Shown here: piece by piece, positions 18,402 through 27,311 of the stretch
How positions within the stretch are numbered: position 1 is the stretch's first letter
How the letters are laid out: every line of letters starts with the position of its first letter
Assembly (NCBI GenBank): GCA_900315425.1
Contig: OMZA01000004.1
Span: 62,001 to 126,000 of the forward strand
Reading direction: 5' to 3'
Length of the DNA: 64,000 nucleotides
From: an uncultured Eubacteriales bacterium
Lineage (GTDB): Bacteria > Bacillota > Clostridia > Lachnospirales > Lachnospiraceae
Program-made: the position numbers and the translations under genes
The notes under the pieces: generated by a model
Databases searched by the model: none
Seen by the model: the letters and a program-made list of their open reading frames with translations, nothing else
Told to the model about the DNA's origin: nothing

Positions 18402-18902
18402 CTATTTATTATCTTCTTGCAGTTGGATTCGAAGTTTTTTAAGACCTCTGTATAACCTGCTTTTTACTGTACTTATATTTTCTTCTAAAATATCTGCAAT
18501 TTCTTCGAGTTTTAAATCTTCAAAATATTTTAATTCAATGACTGCCTTATCTTTTACTGACATATTGTCTAATGCCTGTTTTAAATCTATATTTTCATAT
18601 TTATCCTCATAACTGATTTCCGTCACTTCTTCCAGAGAAGAGATGCCCTTATTTTTTTTCAGAAAACGATATACCTCGTTTAACATAATACGATATATCC
18701 AAGTTCCGGCAAAAGCAGGCTCTTTTAAGGAATTGCTGTTTTTGATGGCTTTATATGCTCCTTCCTGTACTATATCCATTGCATCGGATTCGTTATGAAC
18801 ATAGCTCATTGCCATGCGATAATAACTGTTATATTTTTCGTATAATATATTTTCAACGGCTTTCTCTTTTGAATTATGATTTTTTGTTTTGGGAAAGACC
18901 AA
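18402..18902 (-). CDS. sigV: ECF RNA polymerase sigma factor, SigV-like
   Basis: An extracytoplasmic-function sigma factor of 166 residues. The sigma-2 region (about 15-85) has Y-Y-R-M-A-M-S-Y-V-x-N-E-x-D-A-x-D-I-V-Q-E; the sigma-4 region (about 105-160) has D-K-A-V-I-E-L-K-Y-F-E-D-L-K-L-E-E-I-A-D and the recognition helix S-T-V-K-S-R-L-Y-R-G-L-K-K-L. The gene uses a TTG start, set by a strong AAAGGAGGAG ribosome binding site at the right distance; the nearest upstream ATG is in another frame. Pairing with an RsiV-type DUF3298 anti-sigma factor places it in the sigma-V (ECF30-like) group, known for lysozyme response. It probably controls its own operon. Confidence 0.85.
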   Translation of the reverse strand: MVFPKTKNHNSKEKAVENILYEKYNSYYRMAMSYVHNESDAMDIVQEGAYKAIKNSNSLKEPAFAGTWIYRIMLNEVYRFLKKNKGISSLEEVTEISYEDKYENIDLKQALDNMSVKDKAVIELKYFEDLKLEEIADILEENISTVKSRLYRGLKKLRIQLQEDNK

Positions 18903-18955
18903 ATATATCTCCTCCTTTCATTTTTGTTCGAACATTTATTTAAAAGCTTTTACTA

Positions 18956-18986
18956 ATTAGATAGCTAAAAAGTAAAAAAAGTTTCA
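18956..18986 (-). promoter_or_regulatory. Candidate ECF-type autoregulatory promoter of sigV-rsiV
   Basis: On the minus strand TGAAAC followed directly by a run of seven T's (TGAAAC at 18986-18981) matches the AAC-type -35 element of ECF sigma factors. After a 16-base spacer comes CTATCTAAT (18964-18956), a loose match to the CGTCTA-type -10. It lies about 55 bases before the sigV start. The -10 match is imperfect. Confidence 0.45.
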
Positions 18987-19020
18987 TTTATTTTTATTAT
19001 ATGATACCTATGTATAATTC

Positions 19021-19029
19021 TGCTATAAT
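19021..19029 (+). promoter_or_regulatory. Extended -10 promoter of folC
   Basis: TGCTATAAT is a perfect extended -10 element 32 bases before folC. A second TATAAT lies at 19013-19018. Neither has a good -35. Confidence 0.55.
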
Positions 19030-19060
19030 GAATGTGAAATTAAAAAATAAAGGTGAGATT

Positions 19061-20362
19061 ATGAATTATACTGAAGCAAGAGAATATATAAAAAATGCCT
19101 CGAAAAAAGGAAGTATTTTAGGTATTGATAATATAAAGGTTTTAATGGATAAACTTAACGGAGTTCAAAATAAACAAAAGATTGTACACATTGCAGGTAC
19201 CAATGGAAAAGGATCGGTATCAGCATATCTGGCCAGCATTCTCATGGAAACCGGTATGAAAGTGGGAAGATACAATTCACCCGCTGTATTTGATCCTTTG
19301 GAGGTATTTAGGATAAATGACAGCAACATAACAAAAGAAAAATACGCACAACTGGTAAGTGAAGTGGCAACAGCAGTAGAGAAAATGTTGCAGGAGGGAT
19401 ATGAGAGTCCCACGGTATTTGAGATAGAAACTGCCATGGCATTTTTGTATTTTTACAAGGAAAAATGTGATATTTCCATAATAGAGACCGGTATGGGTGG
19501 AAGAGATGATGCTACCAATGTGGTGGATAAGCCGGAACTTGAGATAATTACAGCAGTAAGTATGGACCACATGGCGTTTTTAGGAGATACCCTGGAAGAA
19601 ATAGCAGCCTGTAAAGCCGGTATAATAATGGATGATACGAAGGTTATCTGTGCTGAGAATCCCATAGAGGTAAAAGAAGTAATAAAGAATGAGGCAAAAA
19701 AAAGAAATGCCTCCGTAATAGAAACAGGAAAGTATCAGGCAGAATATGGTGTTGAAAAGACTGTAATAAAATATACCTCTTTTAGAGGTATAGAGTATAA
19801 TTCATTAAACACTTCCATGCTTGGAACTTTTCAGCCTAAAAATGTAATAACTGCTATAGAAGCTGCGGAAGTACTTATAAAACTTCCTATAGGAGAGCTT
19901 AAAAAAGTGGTGAATAAAGGAATAGAAAAAACCAGATGGCAGGGGAGATTTGAGAAGATAAATACTAATCCCTTAGTGTATATAGATGGCGGACACAATC
20001 CGGGAGCAGCTTTAGATATAAGGAAATCCATAGAAATATATTTTACAAATAAAAAAATAGTTTATATAATAGGAGTATTATCGGATAAGGACTATGATAA
20101 AGTCCTAGAATTAACCGGGAATCTTGCAGATTATATAATAACAGTCACATCTCCAGATAATCCAAGGGCTTTAGATGGAAAAGAGTTGCTTGGTCATGTT
20201 TTGAAATTCAATGAGAATGCAGAGTATGCACATACATTGGAAGAGGCTATAAGCAAGGCATTTACAATTGCAGGGGAGGATGGAGTGATATTTATATATG
20301 GTTCTTTGTCATATCTTGGAAAAATAAAAAAGCTAATAGGCTGTGAATCGAGGAAAAAATGA
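19061..20362 (+). CDS. folC: Folylpolyglutamate synthase / dihydrofolate synthase
   Basis: Adds glutamate to dihydropteroate and to reduced folates; a Mur-ligase-family enzyme of 433 residues. The P-loop is G-T-N-G-K-G-S (46-52), followed by a central domain with the Mg-binding E-T-G-M-G-G-R-D-D-A-T-N block and S-M-D-H, and a C-terminal domain with D-G-G-H-N-P-G-A. The ATG at 19061 has AGGTGAG upstream; an in-frame ATG 60 bases earlier lies before the promoter -10 and cannot be used. The gene overlaps pheA in an ATGA, so the two are translationally coupled. folA and thyA lie elsewhere in this window. Confidence 0.93.
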   Translation: MNYTEAREYIKNASKKGSILGIDNIKVLMDKLNGVQNKQKIVHIAGTNGKGSVSAYLASILMETGMKVGRYNSPAVFDPLEVFRINDSNITKEKYAQLVSEVATAVEKMLQEGYESPTVFEIETAMAFLYFYKEKCDISIIETGMGGRDDATNVVDKPELEIITAVSMDHMAFLGDTLEEIAACKAGIIMDDTKVICAENPIEVKEVIKNEAKKRNASVIETGKYQAEYGVEKTVIKYTSFRGIEYNSLNTSMLGTFQPKNVITAIEAAEVLIKLPIGELKKVVNKGIEKTRWQGRFEKINTNPLVYIDGGHNPGAALDIRKSIEIYFTNKKIVYIIGVLSDKDYDKVLELTGNLADYIITVTSPDNPRALDGKELLGHVLKFNENAEYAHTLEEAISKAFTIAGEDGVIFIYGSLSYLGKIKKLIGCESRKK

Positions 20363-21492
20363 GTTTAGATCTTAATAAAATCAGGGAAGAAATTGATGAA
20401 GTTGATAAAAACATAGTGGAACTATTTCAAAAGAGAATGGACCTTTGTAAAGATGTTGCAGAATTTAAAATAGAGAACGGAAAAAACGTATTAGACAGAC
20501 AAAGAGAAGCGCAAAAGATTGAAAAAGTAACCTCCTTAGCAGAGGGAGAGTTTAATTCCAAGGGCGTGGACGAATTATTTACACAGATAATGTCTCTTAG
20601 CAGAAAACTTCAGTATGGACTGTTAACAGAGCATGGTATGTCAGAAGATACTGGATTTAAGCCTATAGAATATGTGAATAAAGAAAATGTCAGAGTTGTA
20701 TATCAGGGGGTACCTGGAGCCTATAGTTATCAGGCTATGATAAGCTATTTTGGAAAAGATGTAGACAACTTTAATGTAAAGACATTTAATGATGCCATGA
20801 AGGCAGTAAATGATGGAAGTGCAGATTATGCAGTACTTCCAATAGAGAATACTACAGCAGGAATAGTAAATGATGTATATGATTTGTTGGTGGAGTATGA
20901 TAATTGCGTGGTGGACGAGGTAGATGTAGTGGTAAGACACGCATTACTTGGTACAAAGGATGCAGATATTAATAACATAGATGTGGTATATTCTCATCCT
21001 CAGGGAATTATGCAGTGTAGAGAATTCCTTGATGAACATCCGGATTGGAAGAGAATAGCCCAGGAAAACACAGCTATGTCCGCTAAAAAGGTTGTAGAGG
21101 AAAATATAAATATCCATGCAGCAATAGCCAGCACAATGGCAGCAGATATATATGGATTAAAAGTATTAGCTGAAAATATCAATAGAAATAATGAGAATAC
21201 CACAAGATTTATAATTGTGGCAAAGGATAAGGTATATAAAAAGGACGCAAAGAAAGTAAGCATATGTTTTACAATTCCGCATGAAAGTGGAACTTTATAT
21301 AATATGCTTTCCCACTTCATTTTTAATAACCTTAACATGTCTAAGATAGAGTCGAGACCAATGAAGGACAGAAGTTGGGAATATAGATTCTTTGTGGAAT
21401 TCATAGGTAATTTTAAAGAACCGGCAACCTTGAATGCCCTTAAGGGAATAAAGGAGGAAGCGGTATCTATGAGAATATTTGGTAATTATTAA
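20359..21492 (+). CDS. pheA: Bifunctional chorismate mutase / prephenate dehydratase (P-protein)
   Basis: Makes phenylpyruvate from chorismate for phenylalanine synthesis. The 377 residues contain an AroQ-type chorismate mutase (about 1-90, with the R-E-E-I-D and R-M-D-L-C-K-D-V helices), a prephenate dehydratase (about 112-295, with the G-V-P-G-A-Y-S start, E-N-T-T-A-G and T-R-F) and an ACT regulatory domain (about 300-377). The E-S-R-P motif of the Phe-binding site is present, so feedback inhibition is likely. The start overlaps the folC stop by four bases. No other aromatic pathway genes are next to it. Confidence 0.95.
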   Translation: MSLDLNKIREEIDEVDKNIVELFQKRMDLCKDVAEFKIENGKNVLDRQREAQKIEKVTSLAEGEFNSKGVDELFTQIMSLSRKLQYGLLTEHGMSEDTGFKPIEYVNKENVRVVYQGVPGAYSYQAMISYFGKDVDNFNVKTFNDAMKAVNDGSADYAVLPIENTTAGIVNDVYDLLVEYDNCVVDEVDVVVRHALLGTKDADINNIDVVYSHPQGIMQCREFLDEHPDWKRIAQENTAMSAKKVVEENINIHAAIASTMAADIYGLKVLAENINRNNENTTRFIIVAKDKVYKKDAKKVSICFTIPHESGTLYNMLSHFIFNNLNMSKIESRPMKDRSWEYRFFVEFIGNFKEPATLNALKGIKEEAVSMRIFGNY

Positions 21493-21538
21493 TCTTTTTA
21501 ATGAGGAAATTTTACAAACAAGGAATCGGAGGCAAGAT

Positions 21539-22849
21539 ATGCAAAAAATCAAAACAAATGAAATGATGTTGTATAGAAATATGATATATCAGGAACTGTT
21601 TGATGATTTTGGATGGCTTATAGAACATGTAGATGATGAGTACTACAATGATGAGGATAAGATAAGCCTTTTATATGAAAGCGTTAACAGCTTAATAGAA
21701 GTCTCTGAGAACTATGGATTGGAGGGCAATTTATTCCACTCATTTTTAGCATTTATGATTGCTTATAATGAAAATGCATTTTCCACATCCTGTGAGTTTC
21801 AATCTGCAAGAGAGGGTTCCATAAATCACATTGCAGTACACGATTTAATTATATTTAAAAAGTTAATGGAATATGACCTTACAATATTGGATAAAACCTT
21901 AGATACAGATGCTATAGCTATGATAGTGGAATATTCTAATGGTGGAAGAACCGGTAAGGTATTTAATAAAAGAATCAGAGATAGAATCCTTGGATTAACA
22001 AGAGAATTAGAGGGTTCTAAGGATGTATCGGATTATTTTAAATATGTAACTGACTTTTACAGACACTATGGAGTGGGAAAATTTGGTTTAAATAAAGCCT
22101 TTAGATTGACAGGAGATGATGACAATGAATTTGAAATCACTCCAATTACAAGTATTCAGCATATTCAGTTAGAAGATTTGGTGGGATACGAACTTCAAAA
22201 GAAACAGTTAATAGACAATACGGAAGCTTTTATAAATGGTAAAAAGGCCAATAATGTATTACTGTTTGGAGATAGTGGAACCGGTAAGTCTTCAAGTATA
22301 AAGGCTATTTTAAATAAATATTTTGACCAGGGTCTTAGAATGATAGAAGTATACAAGCATCAGTTTGGGGCTTTGTCAGAACTAATTGAGAGAATAAAGG
22401 ATAGACATTATAAATTCATCATATATATGGACGACTTGTCCTTTGAAGAATTTGAGATTGAGTATAAATATTTAAAGGCAATAATAGAGGGTGGATTAGC
22501 AAAGAAACCGGATAATGTTTTGATATATGCAACATCTAACAGAAGACATTTGGTAAAAGAAAAATTCAGTGACAACACCGGTTCTGATGGAGATCTACAT
22601 GTAAACGATACGGTTCAGGAAAAACTTTCATTATTTGCAAGATTTGGTTTGTCGATTTATTATGGTTCGCCGGATATGAAAGAATTCAAGAACATAGTGA
22701 AGAGATTAGCTGAAAGAAACAATGTAGAAATAGATGAAGAGAAATTATATATTGAAGCAACCAAGTGGGAAATGAGAATGGGAGGACTATCAGGAAGAAC
22801 AGCGGAGCAGTTTATCAATCATCTGCTAGGGTCTGACGTTGCATTTTAG
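21539..22849 (+). CDS. DUF815 family AAA+ ATPase
   Basis: A cytoplasmic ATPase of unknown role, 436 residues. The N-terminal 200 residues are helical and specific to this family; the C-terminal part carries Walker A G-D-S-G-T-G-K-S (about 244-251), Walker B I-I-Y-M-D-D-L-S-F (about 297-305), the sensor-like A-T-S-N-R-R-H-L and an arginine-containing end typical of DUF815 (PF05673). The ATG at 21539 has CGGAGG at the right distance; a longer in-frame start overlaps pheA and lacks one. It follows pheA by 46 bases and precedes relA, but nothing in the sequence links it to either. Confidence 0.85.
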   Translation: MQKIKTNEMMLYRNMIYQELFDDFGWLIEHVDDEYYNDEDKISLLYESVNSLIEVSENYGLEGNLFHSFLAFMIAYNENAFSTSCEFQSAREGSINHIAVHDLIIFKKLMEYDLTILDKTLDTDAIAMIVEYSNGGRTGKVFNKRIRDRILGLTRELEGSKDVSDYFKYVTDFYRHYGVGKFGLNKAFRLTGDDDNEFEITPITSIQHIQLEDLVGYELQKKQLIDNTEAFINGKKANNVLLFGDSGTGKSSSIKAILNKYFDQGLRMIEVYKHQFGALSELIERIKDRHYKFIIYMDDLSFEEFEIEYKYLKAIIEGGLAKKPDNVLIYATSNRRHLVKEKFSDNTGSDGDLHVNDTVQEKLSLFARFGLSIYYGSPDMKEFKNIVKRLAERNNVEIDEEKLYIEATKWEMRMGGLSGRTAEQFINHLLGSDVAF

Positions 22850-22907
22850 GGGAAAAATCAGTATAATCAAGTAATATCTATGAAACAAAGGCACAGAGGT
22901 GAGTTCA

Positions 22908-25217
22908 ATGAATGAAGATGTAAATATCAAAAAAAATGATGAAAACATTGACGGTAAGAATAAAGAATCCGAAAAACTTATGAAGGATGGTCATTTAATC
23001 AAAGAAGAAAGTGAATTTGACGATCCAGACGAATTATTCAAAGAACTTATAAATAAGATATATCAATATCACCCATCTACGGACATATCATTGATTCAGA
23101 AGGCCTATGATACAGCGTTCGAAGCACATAAAGATCAAAAGAGAAAATCAGGAGAGCCATATATCATACATCCAGTAGCAGTTGCTATTATACTTGCTGA
23201 GCTTGAAATGGATAAAGAGACAATTGCAGCAGGTTTACTTCATGATGTTGTAGAAGACACAGCCATGAGTTACGAGGATGTAGTACGTGAGTTTGGGGAA
23301 GAAGTTGCCTTGCTTGTAGATGGTGTAACCAAATTGACTCAGTTAAATTATGCTCATGATAAGGTAGATACCCAGGCTGAGAATTTAAGAAAAATGTTCC
23401 TTGCTATGGCAAAGGATATTCGAGTAATAATTATAAAATTGGCAGACAGACTTCATAACATGAGAACTATGCAATATCAGTCTCCGCCAAAACAGATAGA
23501 AAAATCCAGAGAAACTATGGAGATATATTCTCCAATAGCATCAAGACTTGGTATATCCAAAATCAAAATTGAATTAGACGACTTATCCCTTATGTACCTT
23601 AAACCGGAAGTTTACAAAGAACTTAGCATGAAGGTGGAAGAGAAAAAGGAACGAAGAGAGAATTTTGTTAAAGATATTATGGGTGAAATCCGTGTAAAAA
23701 TGGATGAAGCCAAGATATTATGTGATATAAATGGTCGAATTAAGCATTTATTTAGTATATATAAGAAAATGGTTAATAAACATAAAGATTTTGATGAAAT
23801 ATATGATTTATTTGCCATAAGAATTATTGTGGATAATGTAAGAGACTGTTATGGAGCGTTGGGCGTCATTCATGAAATGTACAAACCAATTCCAGGCAGA
23901 TTCAAGGATTATATAGCAATGCCAAAACCAAATATGTATCAGTCATTGCATACAACACTTATTGGACCATCTGGTTTACCATTTGAGATTCAGATAAGAA
24001 CTTTTGACATGCATAGAACAGCTGAATACGGTATTGCGGCCCATTGGAAATACAAAGAAGGGGCTAATGGAAAGAAAACAGAAGAAGAAAAGATGAGCTG
24101 GCTTAGACAGATTCTTGAATGGCAGCAGGATATGTCAGATAATAAGGAATTTATGTCATTAATTAAAAGCGACCTTAACCTTTTCTCAGAAAACGTATTC
24201 TGTTTTACTCCAAGGGGAGATGTAATGAATCTTCCAAACGGATCAACACCTATAGATTTTGCATATGCAATTCATAGTGCTGTTGGTAATAAAATGATAG
24301 GTGCCAGAGCTAATGGTAGGATGGTTCCTATTGATTACACCATTAAAAATGGCGACAGAATAGAGATAGTTACTTCTCAAAATTCTAAGGGACCAAGTAG
24401 AGATTGGTTAGGTATCGTTAAGAGTACCCAGGCTCGAAACAAGATTAATCAATGGTTCAGATCAGAGTTAAAAGAAGACAATATAATAAAAGGCAAATCC
24501 ATGTTGGAAAAATACTGCAGTTCTAAGGGTATTAATTCATCAGATCTTATGAAGACAGAATTCACAGAAGGAGTTATGAGAAAATATGGCTTCAGAGACT
24601 GGAATTCCGTACTTGCCAGTATTGGACACGGTGGACTTAAAGAAGGACAGGTTATTAATAAACTTCTTGAAGAATACCAAAAGAAGCATGAAAAAGAAGT
24701 TACTGATGAGGAGATTCTTGAAGCAGTTAGTGAAGCAAAGCACAAACCGGTAATTGCTAAATCTAAAGGAGGAATATCTGTTAAGGGTATCCATGATTTA
24801 TCGGTAAGATTTTCAAAGTGCTGTAATCCGGTACCGGGAGATGAAATAATAGGATTTGTAACACGAGGCAGAGGAATATCCATCCATAGAACAGACTGTG
24901 AGAATATTCTCAACCTTCCAGAATTTGAAAGACAGAGAGTAATCGAGGCAGAGTGGGAGAAGCCGGAAGATAAATCAACGGAAAAATACAGAGCTCAAAT
25001 TAATATATTTGCTAACAACAGAACAGGTATTCTTGCAGATATTTCAAAGATTACAACTGAAAGGGAAATTGACGTTGTAACCATGAATGTAAGAACTAAT
25101 AAGCAGGGAATGGCAACTATTTCTATGTCATTTGATGTTAAGGATATTGAAGAACTTAATAAAGTTATAGCTGTAATGCAAAACGTAGAAAGTGTTATAG
25201 ATATTGAAAGAAACTAG
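22908..25217 (+). CDS. relA: Bifunctional (p)ppGpp synthetase/hydrolase Rel
   Basis: Makes and breaks the stringent-response alarmone (p)ppGpp. The 769 residues show the HD hydrolase domain with L-L-H-D-V-V-E-D-T (111-118), the synthetase domain with G-R-F-K-D-Y-I-A and the Y-Q-S-L-H-T-T block, a TGS domain (C-F-T-P-R-G-D-V onward), a helical/zinc-finger part with C-C-N-P-V-P-G-D, and a C-terminal ACT domain. The R-x-K-D form of the synthetase loop is the one of bifunctional Rel rather than monofunctional RelA. The ATG at 22908 is set by AGAGGTGAG. A variable acidic N-terminal extension (about 1-40) precedes the HD domain. It starts the relA-MBL-hemZ-HD run. Confidence 0.96.
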   Translation: MNEDVNIKKNDENIDGKNKESEKLMKDGHLIKEESEFDDPDELFKELINKIYQYHPSTDISLIQKAYDTAFEAHKDQKRKSGEPYIIHPVAVAIILAELEMDKETIAAGLLHDVVEDTAMSYEDVVREFGEEVALLVDGVTKLTQLNYAHDKVDTQAENLRKMFLAMAKDIRVIIIKLADRLHNMRTMQYQSPPKQIEKSRETMEIYSPIASRLGISKIKIELDDLSLMYLKPEVYKELSMKVEEKKERRENFVKDIMGEIRVKMDEAKILCDINGRIKHLFSIYKKMVNKHKDFDEIYDLFAIRIIVDNVRDCYGALGVIHEMYKPIPGRFKDYIAMPKPNMYQSLHTTLIGPSGLPFEIQIRTFDMHRTAEYGIAAHWKYKEGANGKKTEEEKMSWLRQILEWQQDMSDNKEFMSLIKSDLNLFSENVFCFTPRGDVMNLPNGSTPIDFAYAIHSAVGNKMIGARANGRMVPIDYTIKNGDRIEIVTSQNSKGPSRDWLGIVKSTQARNKINQWFRSELKEDNIIKGKSMLEKYCSSKGINSSDLMKTEFTEGVMRKYGFRDWNSVLASIGHGGLKEGQVINKLLEEYQKKHEKEVTDEEILEAVSEAKHKPVIAKSKGGISVKGIHDLSVRFSKCCNPVPGDEIIGFVTRGRGISIHRTDCENILNLPEFERQRVIEAEWEKPEDKSTEKYRAQINIFANNRTGILADISKITTEREIDVVTMNVRTNKQGMATISMSFDVKDIEELNKVIAVMQNVESVIDIERN

Positions 25218-25228
25218 AAGAGGCATGA

Positions 25229-25855
25229 ATGAATATAGATATAATGAGATTAGTGGTTGGACCCATAAGAACCAATTGCTATTTGATAAAGAATAAATTA
25301 AGTGATGGTGTAATCATAGTTGATCCGGGTGGAGATGAAGAGGTTATTGAAAACAGAATGTTAGCTTATCATATGAAGCCTGTTGCCATACTTTTAACCC
25401 ACGGTCATTTTGATCATATTGGTGCAGTTAATCAACTAAAAAGTAGATTTGGAGTAAAGGTATATGCATATAAGGATGAAAAAGAAGTACTTGAAAGACC
25501 GGATATTAACCTTAGCAGTATGTTTGAAGGGCCAATGTCTATAAAGGCTGATGTTTATCTTAGAGATAATGAAGAATTTGAATTAGATGGAATCAAGTTT
25601 AAAACTATATATACTCCGGGACACACCATAGGAAGCTGTTGTTTTTATATTGAAAATGAAAAGGTGCTATTTAGTGGAGATACACTATTTGCTTATTCTC
25701 ATGGAAGAACTGATTTTCCAACAGGAAGCGAAGGAGCAATAATTCGTTCTATAACAGAGAGACTTTTGAAATTGGAAAGTGATGTTAAGGTATATCCTGG
25801 ACATGAAGATGAAACCACTATTGGTAGGGAAAAGATGTTTTATGTTATTAATTAA
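25229..25855 (+). CDS. MBL-fold metallo-hydrolase (glyoxalase II-like)
   Basis: A metal-dependent hydrolase of 208 residues. The metal-binding motif is T-H-G-H-F-D-H (57-63), followed by T-P-G-H-T-I-G-S, S-G-D-T-L-F and a final G-H-E-D-E-T, giving the full ligand set of the superfamily. Short MBL proteins of this kind lie downstream of relA in many Firmicutes (the YcbL/GloB-like group); the substrate is unknown. The start follows AGAAGAGG 11 bases after relA, and its end overlaps hemZ by 14 bases. Confidence 0.88.
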   Translation: MNIDIMRLVVGPIRTNCYLIKNKLSDGVIIVDPGGDEEVIENRMLAYHMKPVAILLTHGHFDHIGAVNQLKSRFGVKVYAYKDEKEVLERPDINLSSMFEGPMSIKADVYLRDNEEFELDGIKFKTIYTPGHTIGSCCFYIENEKVLFSGDTLFAYSHGRTDFPTGSEGAIIRSITERLLKLESDVKVYPGHEDETTIGREKMFYVIN

Positions 25856-27311
25856 GTATACAGACCAGATTGATTTTGAATATGATATCCAGGGAATACT
25901 AAGATCCTTTTATCCTGGAGAAGAGACAGTTACAGATAAAGAGAACGAGAAAGCCAGACTTATTATTGAGTGTGGCTTTCATTTTGGTAATATGGAAATT
26001 ACACTTAGTGACAGAGAAAACTATAAAAAACAACTAAGTTTTGATATACCATTAGATGAGAATAATCAACCGGATAGAAAAGAAGCAAAAAATATCATGA
26101 AGAGAAAGTTATACGATTTACTTCATGATTATTCAAAGATAACTTTACCTTGGGGTACTTTGTCAGGAATTCGTCCGGCAAAGATTACTACAAGTCTACT
26201 AGAATCAGGGATGACAAAGGATGAAGTTAAGTCCCATATGAGGAAGGAATATTACTTATCAGATATAAAGACAGATAAATGCATAGATATTTCCACCCAT
26301 GAAATAGAAGTTTTTAACAAGTTTAACTGTGAAGATGAATATAGTATTTATATTGGAATTCCTTTTTGTCCCAGCACCTGTTTATATTGTTCCTTTACAT
26401 CGTATCCAATAGCACTTTACGAAAAGAAAGCTGATGACTATATTACCGCTTTATGTAAAGAACTGGATTATATATTTACCATGTATCCGAATAAAAGAAT
26501 AAGCAGTATATATATTGGCGGTGGAACTCCAACATCCATCTCGGCTTTTCAGTTAGAGAGAATTTTAAAATATTTGGATTCAAAATATGATACCAGCACA
26601 TTAAGAGAATATTGTGTTGAAGCAGGAAGACCGGACTCTATAACCAGAGAAAAGTTAGAAGTTCTAAAGAAGTATGGGGTATCAAGGATTTCCATTAATC
26701 CTCAGACTTTAAAGGATGAAACTTTAAAGATAATTGGAAGACATCATACTACGGAACAATTTTATGAAGCTTATGAATTGGCAAGAGAAGTAGGATTTGA
26801 TAATATCAATATGGATTTTATATTAGGACTTCCTGATGAAAATAAAGAAGATATTATTAGAAATATGGAAAAGGTACGTAAATTAAAACCAGACAGTTTA
26901 ACTGTTCATTCTCTGGCTTTAAAAAGAGCGGCCAGATTAAATATGTTTAAGGATAAATATAAGGATTATGCTTTTAGCAATAGCGAAGAGTTTATAAGAA
27001 TTACAGAGGATTGTGCAAATGACTTGGGAATGAAGCCTTATTATTTATACAGACAAAAAAACATGCAGGGTAATCTTGAAAATACAGGATATGCTACAGT
27101 AGGCAAAGAAGGACTGTATAATATACTGATAATGGAAGAAAAACAAGATATTATAGCTGCAGGTGCCGGAGCCTCAACTAAAATGGTTAAAAAAGTAAAC
27201 AACGAAACACAGATTGAAAGAATCATCAATGTGAAAAATGTTGATATATATATTGAAAGAATTGATGAGATGATTGCTCGTAAGAGAGAATATATGGAGC
27301 AAAGAATATGA
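25842..27311 (+). CDS. hemZ: Coproporphyrinogen dehydrogenase-like radical SAM protein HemZ
   Basis: A radical SAM protein of 489 residues in the HemZ branch of the HemN family. The [4Fe-4S]-SAM cluster motif is C176-x3-C180-x2-C183 in P-F-C-P-S-T-C-L-Y-C-S-F; a Gly-rich I-G-G-G-T-P-T-S follows. The N-terminal 165 residues form a HemZ-specific domain. The ATG at 25842 lies inside the MBL gene end; an in-frame ATG 63 bases earlier is less likely, and the ribosome binding site is weak (AGGGAAAAG). Real coproporphyrinogen oxidation is proven for few HemN relatives, so heme synthesis here is a family label and not certain. Confidence 0.85.
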   Translation: MLLIKYTDQIDFEYDIQGILRSFYPGEETVTDKENEKARLIIECGFHFGNMEITLSDRENYKKQLSFDIPLDENNQPDRKEAKNIMKRKLYDLLHDYSKITLPWGTLSGIRPAKITTSLLESGMTKDEVKSHMRKEYYLSDIKTDKCIDISTHEIEVFNKFNCEDEYSIYIGIPFCPSTCLYCSFTSYPIALYEKKADDYITALCKELDYIFTMYPNKRISSIYIGGGTPTSISAFQLERILKYLDSKYDTSTLREYCVEAGRPDSITREKLEVLKKYGVSRISINPQTLKDETLKIIGRHHTTEQFYEAYELAREVGFDNINMDFILGLPDENKEDIIRNMEKVRKLKPDSLTVHSLALKRAARLNMFKDKYKDYAFSNSEEFIRITEDCANDLGMKPYYLYRQKNMQGNLENTGYATVGKEGLYNILIMEEKQDIIAAGAGASTKMVKKVNNETQIERIINVKNVDIYIERIDEMIARKREYMEQRI

